From: Halobellus rarus
Lineage (GTDB): Archaea > Halobacteriota > Halobacteria > Halobacteriales > Haloferacaceae
DNA: 64,000 nt
Direction of reading: 5' to 3'
Assembly (NCBI RefSeq): GCF_024494595.1
Contig: NZ_JANHDI010000004.1
Coordinates: forward strand, 62,001-126,000
Shown here: one piece after another, positions 26,133-34,037 of the stretch
Layout of the letters: each line of letters begins with the position of its first letter
Position numbering within the stretch: position 1 is the stretch's first letter
The notes under the pieces: generated by a model
What the model was told of the DNA's origin: nothing
Databases searched by the model: none
Seen by the model: the letters and a program-made list of their open reading frames with translations, nothing else
Made by a program: the position numbers and the translations under genes

Positions 26133-26330
26133 ATGAGGACCGAGAGCACCGACGAACGACAGCGACTCTGAGAGAATCTCTTCGAAGCGACCGACGAGAA
26201 CGCGAAGTCGAAGGCGCTCGACGACGCGCGGTATTACTGTCGGTTCGGTGGCGACGATGCAGGACGGCTCGGGGTCGCTCGAACGAGCCTCCGGTGGAGC
26301 GTGGAAGTGCTTGTCCGGAGCGTTCGGTTT
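26133..26330 (+). pseudogene. Interrupted small protein, possible antitoxin-like remnant
   Basis: The frame starts MRTESTDERQRL, meets a TGA at 26169, and continues in the same frame as ENLFEATDENAKSKALDDAR-YYC. The continuing part strongly resembles a recurring haloarchaeal small-protein motif in which a short helix is followed by SKALDxAxxYY. Such proteins are annotated as small DNA-binding or toxin-antitoxin-associated proteins in haloarchaea. One nonsense codon in an otherwise recognisable frame argues for a decayed gene. The downstream end (after about 26255) is not recognisable. Confidence 0.35.
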
Positions 26331-26480
26331 CGGGTGGTAGTCGAACCGGAAGTTCACTCCCTGTTCGTCCTGTAGTGGAAGCTGTAGTAGCCCCGCTGGA
26401 ACCACCGGACGTCGAATCGACACCAATCGGCGTTCCCGTCGGCGAAGTGTATCTCCAGAGTCGTGGGATCCAATCGGCTG
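26225..26480 (-). pseudogene. Frameshifted TumE-like toxin-antitoxin component remnant
   Basis: Reading on the minus strand, one frame gives DPTTLEIHFADGNADWC ... WFQRGYYSFHYRTNRE and stops. A second frame takes over at once with QDEQGVNFRFDYHPKPNAPD, then KHFHAPPEARSSDPEPSCI. Together they make one continuous protein resembling haloarchaeal TumE/DUF6516-type toxins, where FRFDYHP and HFHPPPDAP motifs recur. A single frameshift between the halves, near 26355, explains the break. The 3' end overlaps the interrupted plus-strand frame. The family assignment is from memory of motif patterns and should be verified by a profile search. Confidence 0.4.
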
Positions 26481-26618
26481 TCGAAGCCCACCGATCTTCG
26501 GAGGATTCGGCATCGACCATACAAACCGAGAGTCGTTCTAGGGACAAGATGCTGCCCGCTAAAAAAGCAATTTTTCGTCTATAGGGGAACCGTCGCGTTC
26601 CGACTGGTCTGAGCGTGG

Positions 26619-27014
26619 CTACGTATCGCCGTCGACGACGGCGACGGCCTCGATCTCGACGAGGAGTTCGGGGCTGATCAGTCGGCTCACTTCGAGCATA
26701 CTCGTCGCCGGTCGGATGTCACCGAAGTACTCGCCGTGGGCGTCGCCGATCACCTCCCAATCGTCGATGTCGGTGACGAACATCCGAGTCCGAACGACGT
26801 CGTCGAGCGAGGCGTTAGCTTCCTTGAAGGCGGCCTCGATGTTCGAGAGCGCCTGTTTGGTCTGTTCGTAGGGATCGCCCTCGCCGACGACGTCGCCCTC
26901 GTCGTCGGTCGCGGTCGTCCCGGAGACGTGGATCTGAGAGCCGGCGCGGACCGCTCGGGAGTACCCGACCCGCGATTCCCACTCTGTGCCGGAAGAGATG
27001 CGACGACGTTCCAT
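26619..27014 (-). CDS. RidA-family protein
   Basis: 131 residues of the RidA/YjgF/UK114 family. Members hydrolyse reactive enamine/imine intermediates produced by PLP enzymes, or have related roles. Conserved elements are visible: SRAVRAGSQIHVSGTTATDDEG near the N-terminus, QTKQALSNIEAAFKEANASLDDVVRTRMFVTD in the middle, and RPATSMLEVSRLISPELLVEIEAVA at the C-terminus. The arginine of RPATSM is where RidA enzymes bind the substrate carboxylate. The length is normal. The ATG at 27014 (MERRRISSGTEWE) was chosen over an upstream ATG at 27077, because the extension has no family match. Confidence 0.88.
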   Translation of the reverse strand: MERRRISSGTEWESRVGYSRAVRAGSQIHVSGTTATDDEGDVVGEGDPYEQTKQALSNIEAAFKEANASLDDVVRTRMFVTDIDDWEVIGDAHGEYFGDIRPATSMLEVSRLISPELLVEIEAVAVVDGDT

Positions 27015-27180
27015 ACGTACTGTGCATAGGCGATTCTCAAACCGGTTTCGGCAAGGACGGGAGTCACACGGCATCACTCAATTTCTTTTCTCTCGATGAG
27101 GAGACACGAGACAGTAGACGCACAGTCCTCTGAGGTGTTACAGGAAAATTACTAGTTCCGCGTTGACCGAATCACAGTGT

Positions 27181-27762
27181 ATGATATGTCCGTACTGCGG
27201 AACGGTCGATACCTCGATCTCGAATCCGAACGTCTCTCGCGGAGATCGAGCGGTTCTGACTGATTGTCCGGACTGTGGCGAGACGATCCACGCCGTCGGT
27301 ACGACCGACGAGGACGAAGACTCACCGCTGGAGACGGTCCACGAATACGAGACTGAAGAGGGGTGGGCTGTCGATCTGTACGTACAGCGTGAGCTTCCGA
27401 ACGGATCGACACACGAAGATCGGGAGACAGACATTGACCGGGAGATCCGCGGGCCAGACGGGGAAATCGATCACTTCCTCGAATACAAGAGCCGGACCTG
27501 CAGCATCAACGCCTACGACGACACAATGTTCCGCGATCGGAAACTGAAGGAGGCCCGCGAGCTGCACTCGGAACACGATGTCCCGGTCAAGTTCCTCATT
27601 CGCTTCCTCGACTGTTGGGCGATTCACGAATACCAACCGAATCGAGAGTACGAGATCCGCGGGATGTACCGGAGCGACCGCGGACAGTACGAGGACCACG
27701 CGCTCGTTCCCGTGGAGGAATTCCGGATACTCGGCTGGCAGGAACACCTCCAGGGCGTCTGA
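27181..27762 (+). CDS. Zinc-ribbon protein with possible PD-(D/E)xK nuclease core
   Basis: 193 residues. The N-terminus is a zinc ribbon with CPYC and, 26 residues on, CPDC. The middle reads IDREIRGPDGEIDHFLEYKSRTC followed by MFRDRKLKEARELHSEHDVPVKFLIRF. This spacing of an acidic residue (Asp in GEIDHF), ExK (LEYKSR), helix and strand resembles the PD-(D/E)xK fold of resolvase- and restriction-like nucleases. I do not recognise the exact family, and the nuclease idea is an inference. The ATG at 27181 was preferred over a TTG at 27163. It stands alone, flanked by RidA (divergent) and a relic. Confidence 0.5.
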   Translation: MICPYCGTVDTSISNPNVSRGDRAVLTDCPDCGETIHAVGTTDEDEDSPLETVHEYETEEGWAVDLYVQRELPNGSTHEDRETDIDREIRGPDGEIDHFLEYKSRTCSINAYDDTMFRDRKLKEARELHSEHDVPVKFLIRFLDCWAIHEYQPNREYEIRGMYRSDRGQYEDHALVPVEEFRILGWQEHLQGV

Positions 27763-27823
27763 ACCCAGAGGCGCTTTCGTTCACGGCCCCCACAGCAGTT
27801 TATCGGCATCCCCTGTAGTCGAA

Positions 27824-27940
27824 TCAGCCGTCGTCACCCGGTTCGGGGTCGGGGGCGAGCTCGTCGACGTCGTCGACGTCGGACCGCTCGCGGACCTCCT
27901 GCAGTTCTGTGTGGCGTGCGGCCGAGACCGACGACTGGGT
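27824..27940 (-). pseudogene. Possible C-terminal gene fragment
   Basis: On the minus strand a short open stretch after an in-frame TGA reads AARHTELQEVRERSDVDDVD and ends ELAPDPEPGDDG before TGA at 27824-27826. The acidic tail with helical LQEVRERS looks like the end of a real haloarchaeal protein whose front is lost. It is too short to identify and could be chance. Confidence 0.2.
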
Positions 27941-27993
27941 TCAGTCGAGACAAAAATCCGTTTTCGGGTGAATCTCGTTCGTCTTGTGGGCTG

Positions 27994-28398
27994 TCACTCG
28001 GAGCCGTCGAGGTACGAATCGAGCGGAATACGTTCGACGCCGACGGTGTCGTAATCCTGCTCCGTGGAGAGGACGGTGTCGCCGTTGCCGTGCGCGATTC
28101 CGGCGTGTACAGAGTCGAACGGTGTAGTTCCGTACTCCTCGATGAAGGATATGGCCGCGAGGAGCGCTTCCTCGTGTTCGGCGGGGCGGACCGGAACGAG
28201 TTCGAGGAGGTTCGGAACGATCGTCGCGGCGTCGACGGCGTACTGGCCCGCGTCTTCGTCGTACCAGTACACCAGAAACTCCGTGTAGGCGGTGAGCGAC
28301 GTGTAGATGTCTTCGGACTCGAGCGCGGCCTTCGCGTTCTCCTTCAGCCAGTCTTCGGGCTTCGCGAGCGCGAACAGAAAATCGCTCTCGACGTACAT
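27994..28398 (-). CDS. PIN-domain ribonuclease toxin (VapC-like)
   Basis: 134 residues, a single PIN domain. The metal-binding acidic residues are visible: Asp6 in MYVESDFLFALAK, Glu40 in TAYTEFLVYW, and the Asp of TPFDSVHAGIA followed by DTVLSTEQDYD. PIN toxins of VapBC modules cut RNA, often tRNA. The gene starts 6 bp downstream of an AbrB-type antitoxin gene on the same strand, the normal VapB-VapC order. The complete acidic set suggests that it is active. Confidence 0.85.
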   Translation of the reverse strand: MYVESDFLFALAKPEDWLKENAKAALESEDIYTSLTAYTEFLVYWYDEDAGQYAVDAATIVPNLLELVPVRPAEHEEALLAAISFIEEYGTTPFDSVHAGIAHGNGDTVLSTEQDYDTVGVERIPLDSYLDGSE

Positions 28399-28404
28399 CC
28401 GGAG

Positions 28405-28659
28405 TCAGGCCCCTTCCTCGTCGCGTTCGGCTGCGACCTCGCGGGCCGCTTTCGAGCGGGCTTCGGCTTTGAGCTCGTCGACGTCTTTGCCAGCCAGGGC
28501 GTCGCCGACTTCGTCCTCGATCGCGGCGAGCGGGTCGTCGGCGACGGGGAACAGCGCGACGTGCGAGGGCAGTTCGACGATGCGGTATTTTCGCCCGTGC
28601 TTCTCCCGGATCTCCTTGGGAAGATAGATCCGGCCCCGCTTGTCGGCTTTCGAGGTCAT
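28405..28659 (-). CDS. AbrB/SpoVT-type antitoxin (VapB-like)
   Basis: 84 residues. The swapped-hairpin AbrB/MazE DNA-binding domain covers about 1-45 (KADKRGRIYLPKEIREKHG ... RIVELPSHVALFPV). A charged helical tail follows (about 60-84, KDVDELKAEARSKAAREV) that should wrap the toxin. The protein should neutralise the downstream PIN toxin and repress its own operon. The ATG at 28659 was chosen over an upstream in-frame reading, because MTSKADKRGRIYLP is the usual N-terminus. Confidence 0.85.
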   Translation of the reverse strand: MTSKADKRGRIYLPKEIREKHGRKYRIVELPSHVALFPVADDPLAAIEDEVGDALAGKDVDELKAEARSKAAREVAAERDEEGA

Positions 28660-28737
28660 AGAGGTACGTTCGGCCCGTACAAACAAAATCCTTCCCGTAC
28701 TTCGACTGATTTTCCCGTATTATCTCGCGGGTCGAAT

Positions 28738-28968
28738 CTACCGAGCCGGCTCGTCTTGCGAGTCCGATTTGGACTGCTTGGGGAGGTTCTTTCGCTCCGA
28801 GAAGTAGTACAGAATCACGACGAAGCCGATCGTGGGGACGACGACGCCGAGCCAATACTGTTCGGGGTCCTGCAGGTCAAGTCGCTTCGCGTCGAAGTAC
28901 ATCACGACGCCGAACAGGAGTTGGACGAGCGTCACACCGACCAACAGCAGGATCACCGGTTCAGTCAT
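28738..28968 (-). CDS. Small two-helix membrane protein
   Basis: 76 residues with two hydrophobic helices: residues 4-24 (PVILLLVGVTLVQLLFGVVMY) and about 38-55 (YWLGVVVPTIGFVVILYYF). They are separated by a conserved-looking FDAKRLDLQDPEQYW loop, and a polar Lys/Ser/Asp tail follows. Similar proteins are common in haloarchaea, and the helix-loop-helix recalls PLDc_N/SHOCT-less small membrane domains. No function can be assigned. It lies 78 bp upstream of the antitoxin gene on the same strand and probably has its own promoter. Confidence 0.65.
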   Translation of the reverse strand: MTEPVILLLVGVTLVQLLFGVVMYFDAKRLDLQDPEQYWLGVVVPTIGFVVILYYFSERKNLPKQSKSDSQDEPAR

Positions 28969-29101
28969 CGACCCTGTCTACACGTTTCCAGCGGATTACG
29001 GTTCCGTCAGATGGTGTTGCACAGAGTATACCAGTCATACCGAATTTGAATGACCGATATGCGTGCGTATAGATCGGGCCGTCGATCGGGGGACGAGTCC
29101 G

Positions 29102-29142
29102 TATAAAAGCCCAATATCTGGAAGATCCAACCCTCAAATATG
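29102..29142 (+). promoter_or_regulatory. TATA box before the 70-residue protein gene
   Basis: TATAAAAG at 29103-29110 is close to a perfect archaeal TATA element and lies about 30-37 bp before the ATG at 29140, implying a very short or absent leader. Confidence 0.6.
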
Positions 29143-29352
29143 GTTATCTCGACCACTTCGGTATGGGATGAGGTCGCTGAGGAGTTAACGTCCGAATCCG
29201 TAATCGAGTACGAAAAAGCGACCGTATACGGCGACTTTGAACAGGAACGAGTGATCCACCAGGGTAGCATTCGTCTACTGCCGAACGGGTGGATCGCCTT
29301 GCCGACCGGTCGTCTGCTGTCTCCCGAGGCAGTTCATCATATCGATCCATAG
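29140..29352 (+). CDS. Small haloarchaeal protein of unknown function
   Basis: 70 residues, soluble, beginning MVISTTSVWDEVAEELTSES, with a likely helix followed by beta strands (YEKATVYGDFEQERVIHQGSIRLLPNGWIALPTG). The strand-rich second half ends RLLSPEAVHHIDP. I do not recognise a named family. The TATA box at 29103 and the ATG position give good support that it is expressed. The downstream YccF gene starts 101 bp later in the same direction. Confidence 0.6.
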   Translation: MVISTTSVWDEVAEELTSESVIEYEKATVYGDFEQERVIHQGSIRLLPNGWIALPTGRLLSPEAVHHIDP

Positions 29353-29453
29353 AATCTGTCCCGAGCGAATCGGAAGCCTCACAGGCGCGTTCCTCGAGAA
29401 GAAGTGGTACGTTCGTCCGCGGTGTTAAACCCATTCTCAACGTAGTCTCGCCT

Positions 29454-29921
29454 ATGAACGGCTCACCGACAGAGAACCAGACCGACGCCGGTGTGGATGT
29501 CACCGTCGAACAGCGTGACACGACGCCCTCGATCGTGGTTCGCGCAGTGTACTTCCTCCTCATCGGATGGTGGGCGAGCGGGATCTGGCTGAGCATCGCG
29601 TGGTTCCTCAACCTCACGATCATCGGGATGCCGCTCGGGATCAAGATGATCAACAAAGTGCCGAAGATCGTCTCACTGAAGAATCAGAAGGTCACGGTGA
29701 CGATTGCGCGAACCGAGGCAGGCGACGTGACCGTCACCGAATCCACGAGCGAGCAGTACTCACTCGTCGTTCGTGGGGTGTACTTCCTCCTGATCGGCTG
29801 GTGGTTCAGCGGAGTCTGGATGTCGATCGCGTGGCTCGCTTCGATTAGCATCGTCGGACTCCCGGTGGCAGTCTGGATGTACGACCGCCTTCCGTTCGTC
29901 GTCTCGCTGTACAAGTACTGA
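29454..29921 (+). CDS. YccF-type membrane protein with two repeats
   Basis: 155 residues containing two copies of the YccF module: VRAVYFLLIGWWASGIWLS ... LTIIGMPLGIKMINKVPKIV at about 27-75, and VRGVYFLLIGWWFSGVWMS ... SIVGLPVAVWMYDRLPFVV at about 106-152. Each has two membrane helices, and the GLP/GMP turn is diagnostic. A short beta-like segment rich in Thr/Val lies between them. The function of YccF proteins is not settled. The start at 29454 (MNGSPTENQTDAG) gives a short soluble N-terminus; a longer in-frame reading from 29289 overlaps the previous gene and was rejected. Confidence 0.8.
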   Translation: MNGSPTENQTDAGVDVTVEQRDTTPSIVVRAVYFLLIGWWASGIWLSIAWFLNLTIIGMPLGIKMINKVPKIVSLKNQKVTVTIARTEAGDVTVTESTSEQYSLVVRGVYFLLIGWWFSGVWMSIAWLASISIVGLPVAVWMYDRLPFVVSLYKY

Positions 29922-30026
29922 GCTCTCTTGATCCGGCCGAACAGATAATCACAGTACGACTACCGCAAAAGCACACGTTGGTCGATGTATGGCCAATTCA
30001 GTGGAAATCTGGCGTTCGACGGTCGT

Positions 30027-30132
30027 GTTTAGTTAAGCGATTGCTGGCCAGAGAGCCGTTGCTGGGTGGGAATGGAAGGGGCTTCCAAAGTCTTCTCTAC
30101 ACAATTCCTGACAATTTCCCTCCTAACTAAAC
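30027..30132. repeat. 9-bp inverted repeat bounding an 88-bp segment
   Basis: GTTTAGTTA (30027-30035) and TAACTAAAC (30124-30132) are perfect inverse copies enclosing non-coding DNA. The pair resembles ends of a tiny non-autonomous element, but no target-site duplication was recognised, and the arms are AT-rich and short. Confidence 0.3.
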
Positions 30133-30186
30133 AGTATCGCCACAGTACACGAACGATTTACGGTCGTCGAAACTGGTACTGTAGCT

Positions 30187-33100
30187 ATGTGTGCTGTGGG
30201 TGCCCTCGCGCCACGCGTCGCCGTACTGGGTGAGCGACGGGCCGTGCGGGCTATCTCCGAAGAGGGGGGTGGGAACGGCGATTCACTGGTCGCCGAAGCG
30301 GTCGATCCGGCGACTGTGACGTCCGAAGCCGGCCCAGACCCGGTCGACTGCCTGGTTCTGGACAGCACACATCCGGACGTCGACGCGGTCGAGACGGTCG
30401 GTCAGTGGGCCGAAGAACGCCCGGCCGTACCGGTCATCGTTCTCACTGGTGAGTGGGACGAAGAACGGGTTCTCCAGATGGTGAACGCTGGCGCTGCCGA
30501 AACGCTCCCGGGGGAGATCGTCGACAGCGATCCGGAGTTGTTCGTGGAACGGGTGTCCGCTGCGGTCGACAGCGCAGTCGAGGAACGGAGTTTGACCGAC
30601 GTCTACGACGACGTCGGTGACGGTGTCACGCTCCACGATCCGTTGGCCGGTGAACTCCTCGAAGCTAACGGAAAAATGAGTGAGCTGACCGGCTACGACC
30701 AGGAGACGCTACGGGAACGTGGCATCGGGGGCATCAGCGTGGCCGAGGAGGGCTACACCGAAGCGCGGGCTTACGAGATCCTGCGTGCGGTCGCGACGAG
30801 CGGGGACGCCGAGTCCGTCGAGTGGGTGATAGAGACGGCCGCGGGCGAGCGCAGACGTCTGGAGGCGAATTTCACCGCGGCGACGATGGGGGGTGGACGG
30901 GCCGCCATCCTCTTCCGAGACCTGACCGAGCGCCGGGAACTCGAGGAAACGTACCGAGAGATATTCGAGAACGTCTCGGACGGGCTCGTCGTCCACCATC
31001 CCGAAACCGGGGAGATCCTCGACGTCAACGATCGGTTCTGTGAGATGAACGGGTACGATCGCGAGGAGCTCCTCGGCGAAACGGTCGACATCGTCACGGG
31101 GTCCGGCTACACGTACGAGTGCGTCCTGGAGCGAATCCGAGCGGCCCGCGAAGAGGGCGCACAGTTGTTCGAGTGGCGCAACCAGCGCGCCGACGGAGAG
31201 ACGTTCCCGGTCGAAGTCCATCTGAGCGTGGTCAGTATCCGCGGAAAGGAGCGCGTCCTCGGGAGCGTTCGCGACATCACCGACCGCCGGCGAACGGAGC
31301 GGCGACTCACGGCGATCCTCGACCGGATCGACGACGCGATCTATCTGACGTCGGCGACGGAGCTCACCCGGCCGTCGCAGACGCCGGACTACCTGAGTTC
31401 GGGATACGAAGACATCTGGGGACAGCCGCTCGATAGCCTCAGAGAAAAGTACGAGAACGGGTTCTTCGAGACGCTCCACCCGGAGGACGAAGCCGAGTAC
31501 CGGGAGTTCGTCGAGCGACTCGCTCGCGAGATCGAAACCGACGACGCGGCGGACAGTTACACGATGGAGTACCGGATCGAACGCCCCGACGGGGAGATCC
31601 GCTGGGTACACTCGGAGTACTACCCACTCGATTGGGGGCGGACGCCGCGTCGGGTCGTGATCGTGAGCCGCGACGTCACCGAACGCAAGCGCACCGCGCG
31701 GAACCTCCGGATGATCGCCGAGCGCGTCGACGAGGCCATCTACATGTCCTCGCCGGACAAATCCGAGGTGTACTACGCCTCGCCGTCGTTCGAGGACCTC
31801 TGGGACATCCCGACCGAACGGATCTACGAGGATCCACAGGCGTTCATCGACCGCGTCCACCCCGACGACAGAGAGTGGTTCCGCGAGGAGTACGAACGGA
31901 TCCGGCGGGACCTGACGGACCCCGACCGCGAGCCGCAGGACACCTACGAACTGGAGTACCGCGTTCGCCACGGTGACGATTCCGTCCGCTGGATCAGCGT
32001 CCGCGGCTACCCCGTCTACGACGGCACCGGCGACGTCGACCGGTGGATCGCGGTCAACCGAGAGGTGACAGAGCGCAAGGCGCGCGAACGCCGCATCGCC
32101 TCCTTCGACGACGCCACCGACGACTTGGCGACGGCGGACACGCCCGAGGAAGCGGCCGAGATGGCCGTGACGGCGGCGACCGAGACCCTGAACCTCCCCG
32201 CCGTCGCCGTCTTCCTCTACGACGACGACGACGGCGTCCTCCGACCGGAGGCGTTCGTCGGCGCGTTCTCCGAGGATATCGAGAGCGAGCCGATCAGAGC
32301 CGGCGACGGCAGGCTCTGGGAGACGTTCACGAAGGGGTCAGTCGCCGCGGCGGACAGCGCGGGAGACCGGAGCGGCGTCGCCGACGGTGGGGTGTCCGAA
32401 CCCCTTGCGGAACTGGCGGACTGGCGCGCGCTCTCGTTGGGGACGCACGGAGTGCTGCTCGCCGGGTCCACCGACGAATCGTTCGACCCCGAGACGGTCC
32501 AGGCGACGCACATCCTCGCGGCGACGCTGGAGGCCGCACTCAACCATCTCCGGGGACAGCGTCGCCTCGCCGCACAAGAAGAGCAGCTCAGGACGCAGAC
32601 GGAGCGCGCGGAACGGCTGGACCGGATCGCGAGCCTCACACAACAGGTCGAGGCCGCGATCACGGACGCCTCGACGTCGGGTGACGTCGAACGGGCGGTC
32701 TGCCAGCGCCTCGTCGACCCCGGTCCGTACGACCTCGCGTGGATCGGGGACGCCGGGGTCGGGGCCGAGCGCCTGACGCCCCGGACCGTCGTCGGTGCGT
32801 CAGAGGAATTCGTCCAGACGAACGACCTCCGAACGGACGAGGACACCGCAGACCCCCATCCTGCGGTGACCGCCTGGGAGAGCGGCGAGGTGCGGGTCGA
32901 GAACTCGCTGGTGAATAGCGGCCTGACCGGCGAATGGCGACAGCACGGGCTCTCGGCGGGGTACCAGTCGATCTGTGCCGTTCCGTTGACCGACGACGGG
33001 ATCACCCACGGCGTGTTGGTCATCGGCAACGACGAACCGGGTGCCTTCGGCGACCGGGAGCGGGACGTGCTCTCGCAGTTGGGGACGTCGATCGCGAACG

Positions 33101-33795
33101 CGCTGGCTGCGATCGAACGTCGTCGCGCCCTCGAGTCCGACGAAACTGTCGAACTGGAGTTCCGGGGTTCGGGAGACGAGCTGTCTTTCGCCGCCGCGGC
33201 CGCCGCCGCCGACTGTCGCGTGCGACTCGAACGGACCGTCGCCAGACAGGACGGGTCCGTGAGCCTCTACTTCAGTTTCGAGGGGGATGTTCCGAGCGAC
33301 CTGGAGGCGGTCGTAGACCGGACCTTCCCCGGATCGGTCGACGTCGTGGCCGACGGTTCGTCGCCGCTGTTCGAGGTGCGGACGGACGGGTGGTTCGGCG
33401 CGCCGCTGGCGGAGTACGGCGGGATGCTGCGGGAGGCCTCGGCGGATCCCGGCGAGACGACGATCGTCGTCGAGGTCCCCGAGCAGGCCGACGTCAGGTC
33501 GTTCGTCGAGCGGTTGCAAGCCGTTGCCCCCTCTCTCGAACTCGTCGCGAAACGACAGCACCGAGAGCGCGATCGAACTCCGGCGACGATAAGCGACCGG
33601 CTCGGTTCGGAACTCACCGACCGTCAGCTCGAAGTCCTGCAGACCGCGCTCTCGGCGGGCTACTTCGAGTGGCCCCGCGACCACGACGGCAGCGAGGTCG
33701 CGGACCGGCTCGGAATCACCCAGCCGACGTTCAACAAGCACCTCCGGATCGCGGAACGAGAGACCTTCGAACTCCTGTTCGGCGACGGTCCCTGA
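30187..33795 (+). CDS. Multi-PAS/GAF sensor with bacterio-opsin-activator HTH-10 output
   Basis: 1202 residues. Order seen: a receiver-like segment (about 45-130, VDCLVLDSTHPDVDAV and VIVLTGEWDE), then four PAS domains (about 135-625, with motifs such as GDGVTLHDPLAGELLEANG and SDGLVVHHPETGEILDVND). Next come a GAF domain (about 640-790), a linker helix, a second GAF (about 815-975), a BAT domain (about 985-1125) and a C-terminal HTH-10 (LTDRQLEVLQTALSAGYFEWP ... ITQPTFNKHLRIAE). It is a one-component, soluble sensor that probably binds DNA directly. The signal is unknown, although PAS/GAF sets often sense redox or light. The second PAS-like group shows conserved DITDRRRTERR junctions. Confidence 0.92.
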   Translation: MCAVGALAPRVAVLGERRAVRAISEEGGGNGDSLVAEAVDPATVTSEAGPDPVDCLVLDSTHPDVDAVETVGQWAEERPAVPVIVLTGEWDEERVLQMVNAGAAETLPGEIVDSDPELFVERVSAAVDSAVEERSLTDVYDDVGDGVTLHDPLAGELLEANGKMSELTGYDQETLRERGIGGISVAEEGYTEARAYEILRAVATSGDAESVEWVIETAAGERRRLEANFTAATMGGGRAAILFRDLTERRELEETYREIFENVSDGLVVHHPETGEILDVNDRFCEMNGYDREELLGETVDIVTGSGYTYECVLERIRAAREEGAQLFEWRNQRADGETFPVEVHLSVVSIRGKERVLGSVRDITDRRRTERRLTAILDRIDDAIYLTSATELTRPSQTPDYLSSGYEDIWGQPLDSLREKYENGFFETLHPEDEAEYREFVERLAREIETDDAADSYTMEYRIERPDGEIRWVHSEYYPLDWGRTPRRVVIVSRDVTERKRTARNLRMIAERVDEAIYMSSPDKSEVYYASPSFEDLWDIPTERIYEDPQAFIDRVHPDDREWFREEYERIRRDLTDPDREPQDTYELEYRVRHGDDSVRWISVRGYPVYDGTGDVDRWIAVNREVTERKARERRIASFDDATDDLATADTPEEAAEMAVTAATETLNLPAVAVFLYDDDDGVLRPEAFVGAFSEDIESEPIRAGDGRLWETFTKGSVAAADSAGDRSGVADGGVSEPLAELADWRALSLGTHGVLLAGSTDESFDPETVQATHILAATLEAALNHLRGQRRLAAQEEQLRTQTERAERLDRIASLTQQVEAAITDASTSGDVERAVCQRLVDPGPYDLAWIGDAGVGAERLTPRTVVGASEEFVQTNDLRTDEDTADPHPAVTAWESGEVRVENSLVNSGLTGEWRQHGLSAGYQSICAVPLTDDGITHGVLVIGNDEPGAFGDRERDVLSQLGTSIANALAAIERRRALESDETVELEFRGSGDELSFAAAAAAADCRVRLERTVARQDGSVSLYFSFEGDVPSDLEAVVDRTFPGSVDVVADGSSPLFEVRTDGWFGAPLAEYGGMLREASADPGETTIVVEVPEQADVRSFVERLQAVAPSLELVAKRQHRERDRTPATISDRLGSELTDRQLEVLQTALSAGYFEWPRDHDGSEVADRLGITQPTFNKHLRIAERETFELLFGDGP

Positions 33796-33830
33796 CTCCG
33801 ACCCAACTGTTCCATCGGATTCGGTGAGAA

Positions 33831-33950
33831 CGACGATACGCTCGATCGGGTCGGCGACGATGCGTTCGATCGTGTCGGCGACGGTTCGCTCGACCGTGTC
33901 GGCGACGGTTCGCTCAATCGTGTCGACGACGGTTCGCTCGATCGTGTCGG
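33831..33950. repeat. 24-bp tandem repeat, five units
   Basis: Five consecutive 24-bp units of the form CGACGGTTCGCTCGATCGTG-TCGG, with a few changes in the first two and the fourth. They lie 36 bp after the stop of the HTH-10 sensor gene and before a convergent winged-helix gene. Because 24 is a multiple of three, every frame stays open, giving spurious 8-residue repeats such as VADTIERT on the minus strand. Confidence 0.85.
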
Positions 33951-34037
33951 CCCCAACGGCGGCTCCCTTCACCGGTGATTCTGCGCGATTCGACGTCCTG
34001 GTTTTCGTGGGCGTGCTCGGCCCGAACCGCGCTCCTT

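Larger units (their letters stand above)
25525..26618. other. Decayed region downstream of tRNA-Trp
   Basis: About 1.1 kb without an intact gene. It contains a coding remnant without a start (25684-25894), an 11-bp hairpin (25974-26000), a nonsense-interrupted small frame (26133-26330) and a frameshifted minus-strand frame resembling a toxin-antitoxin component. Codon patterns show that these were once genes. The position directly behind a tRNA gene suggests relics of an integrated element, but I could not find a repeat of the tRNA 3' end marking a second attachment site. Confidence 0.5.

Noticed and set aside
25345-26618. Attachment site of an integrated element at tRNA-Trp
   Set aside because: A duplicate of the tRNA 3' end (GGTTCAAATCCCTCC) was looked for in the following 1.1 kb and not seen, so integration is unproven.
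32800-33972. Minus-strand frame with repeated VADTIERT peptide
   Set aside because: The repeats arise from the 24-bp tandem DNA repeat and the rest is antisense to the HTH-10 sensor gene.
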